Of a stretch of 64,000 bases of DNA, positions 63,103 through 64,000 are shown piece by piece. Each line of letters opens with the position of its first letter. The stretch's first letter is position 1. A model generated the notes under the pieces. That model did not search any database and was not told the origin of the DNA. It was given only the letters and a program-made list of their open reading frames with translations. The stretch is from Promethearchaeati archaeon (GTDB taxonomy: Archaea; Asgardarchaeota; Heimdallarchaeia; Heimdallarchaeales; Heimdallarchaeaceae). Made by a program: the position numbers and the translations under genes. The stretch spans positions 1 to 64,000 of the forward strand of contig JABLTJ010000002.1 of NCBI GenBank assembly GCA_013166775.1. The letters are read 5' to 3'.

Positions 63103-64000
63103 AAGATTTGTGTTTCCTCTTTAAACATTCCTTTCTTTAAATGCTCCTTTGCATGCCTCTTACAAATATTTTTCCCACAAGAAGAACACTTATTTAAGTG
63201 ATCTTTGCAGCTAAAATCATCACAGAAATCACATTTTGTTGCGTCCTCTGAGGATATCACACTCTTACAAGTTGAGCATACTACTGCATGATTTGAACAT
63301 ATCGTTTTCTTTGAAATAGAGTCTTCAATTGTGTGATCTTGACATAAAACTTTCCCACATACAGAACAGACATCAGGAGTGGAAACAAATAGCATTTTTG
63401 TAGATTTCTGCTCTAAGCAAATTTCACAAAGTAAATGAACTTCAGTTCCTAAAGCAGATTCAGCTATTCCCTTTAACGTTAGATCATTTCCTCTGGAATC
63501 TACCAAAGATACTTCAGCTAACGATACAGGAATATAAATCTGAGCAGCATAAATATCCTTTATTTCACTTGCCCTCGGTAAAATGAATTCTTTTTTGTTC
63601 ACCATTTCTTGGACATTCTGTAATAATTTTATTTTTGGAGTAGCATTTATTTGAGCATCTAATGTTTTAATTCGTCTAATACCTTCTTCAACTTCCTTAA
63701 CGTAATTTTTTACAACTTCTGGACCATATTTAAGAGTTTCAATAGCTTTATTATAATCTCCAACATCACGGGTACTCTTATACTTGAACTTATCTTGCAT
63801 CAGTGGTTTTAGAACAACATACAAGCCTTTAGCCTGTTCGATTTTTGCTTGAAATTGTTTTACTTTCTTTCTCTTTTCATTAATTGCTGTCCAGAGTTGA
63901 TTTCGTTCTTTTGTTAATTCCTCTATCCAATTTTTAATTTCAGCTTCATGTTCCTTTTCAAGTTTCACTAAGCCTTCTTCTATAGCAGAACTCCATGCTT
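63075..64000 (-). CDS. Coiled-coil protein with serial zinc fingers, 5' end outside window
   Basis: The frame is open to the window edge, so the start is missing; a GTG at 63968 is only an internal option. Residues to about 110 (counted from that GTG) form a coiled coil. From 181 the chain has repeated Cys/His pairs (C-E-I-C, C-S-V-C-G-K-V-L-C-Q-D-H, C-S-T-C, C-D-F-C-D-D-F-S-C-K-D-H, C-S-S-C-G-K-N-I-C-K-R-H, C-P-E-H), spaced C-x2-C-x4-C-x2-H as in treble-clef fingers. It overlaps the next kinase gene by 28 bases. Function unknown, possibly a nucleic-acid- or protein-binding adaptor. Confidence 0.65.
   Translation of the reverse strand, partial: AWSSAIEEGLVKLEKEHEAEIKNWIEELTKERNQLWTAINEKRKKVKQFQAKIEQAKGLYVVLKPLMQDKFKYKSTRDVGDYNKAIETLKYGPEVVKNYVKEVEEGIRRIKTLDAQINATPKIKLLQNVQEMVNKKEFILPRASEIKDIYAAQIYIPVSLAEVSLVDSRGNDLTLKGIAESALGTEVHLLCEICLEQKSTKMLFVSTPDVCSVCGKVLCQDHTIEDSISKKTICSNHAVVCSTCKSVISSEDATKCDFCDDFSCKDHLNKCSSCGKNICKRHAKEHLKKGMFKEETQILCPEHAKRK

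Overview
The window is AT-rich, densely packed archaeal DNA, most likely from an Asgard archaeon (Heimdallarchaeia-like is my best guess, from content only). Supporting signs are a Rab-like GTPase (15992-16585), an Arf-like GTPase with a longin/roadblock-like tail (59058-59966), membrane proteins ending in RING-like zinc modules (989-1474, 44645-46018), an archaeal type IV pilin signal (52279-54048), TATA-type promoters placed for leaderless mRNAs, and GGAG/GGTG ribosome sites mainly inside operons. I see no rRNA, tRNA, CRISPR array or insertion sequence. The only gap over 300 bases (24688-25240) holds a broken coding relic.

Layout. 1-4800: end of an M20 peptidase, a membrane RING-like protein, a DUF3795-type protein, an acetyltransferase, an Fpg-like DNA glycosylase without the usual N-terminal proline, and a DUF4332-like protein. 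4877-10893: a four-ATPase tandem UvrA translationally coupled to a terpene-cyclase-like toroid protein. 10964-21456: mostly single genes, including split-barrel flavoproteins, an MFS carrier, a hydrolase, an ADP-ribosylglycohydrolase, a methyltransferase of the isoprenylcysteine type, the Rab-like GTPase, GNAT enzymes and an ArsR/GyrI-type regulator. 21469-24639: a glycyl radical enzyme and its activase. 25241-35522: methyltransferases, amidohydrolase, DUF362 ferredoxin protein, double GNAT, polysaccharide deacetylase, nitrilase and an exported metallo-beta-lactamase-fold protein.

35643-39759 is an ABC-2 export operon whose first gene (DUF998-like membrane domain fused to the ATPase) carries an apparent one-base loss. 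42336-43506 is an Eis-type acetyltransferase with at least two frameshifts, so it is either a pseudogene or badly called sequence. 43588-48711 holds the most original locus: a 901-residue multi-repeat membrane protein, an overlapping polytopic RING-variant protein, and a downstream SPFH protein with zinc ribbons. 49873-52153 is a two-gene unit of a degenerate nucleotidyltransferase and an ATPase that itself begins with a nucleotidyltransferase-like region. 54196-55231 is hypB-hypA. 56725-59966 couples a large helical protein to the Arf-like GTPase. 60656-64000 ends with endonuclease IV, a kinase/phosphotransferase pair and a coiled-coil zinc-finger protein cut by the window edge.

How it fits together: DNA repair (UvrA, Fpg-like, endonuclease IV), many small-molecule acyl/methyl transferases, and eukaryote-like membrane and zinc-module proteins recur. 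The best candidates for an undescribed system are the repeat-membrane/RING/SPFH locus and the nucleotidyltransferase-ATPase pair. The functions proposed for both are inference.
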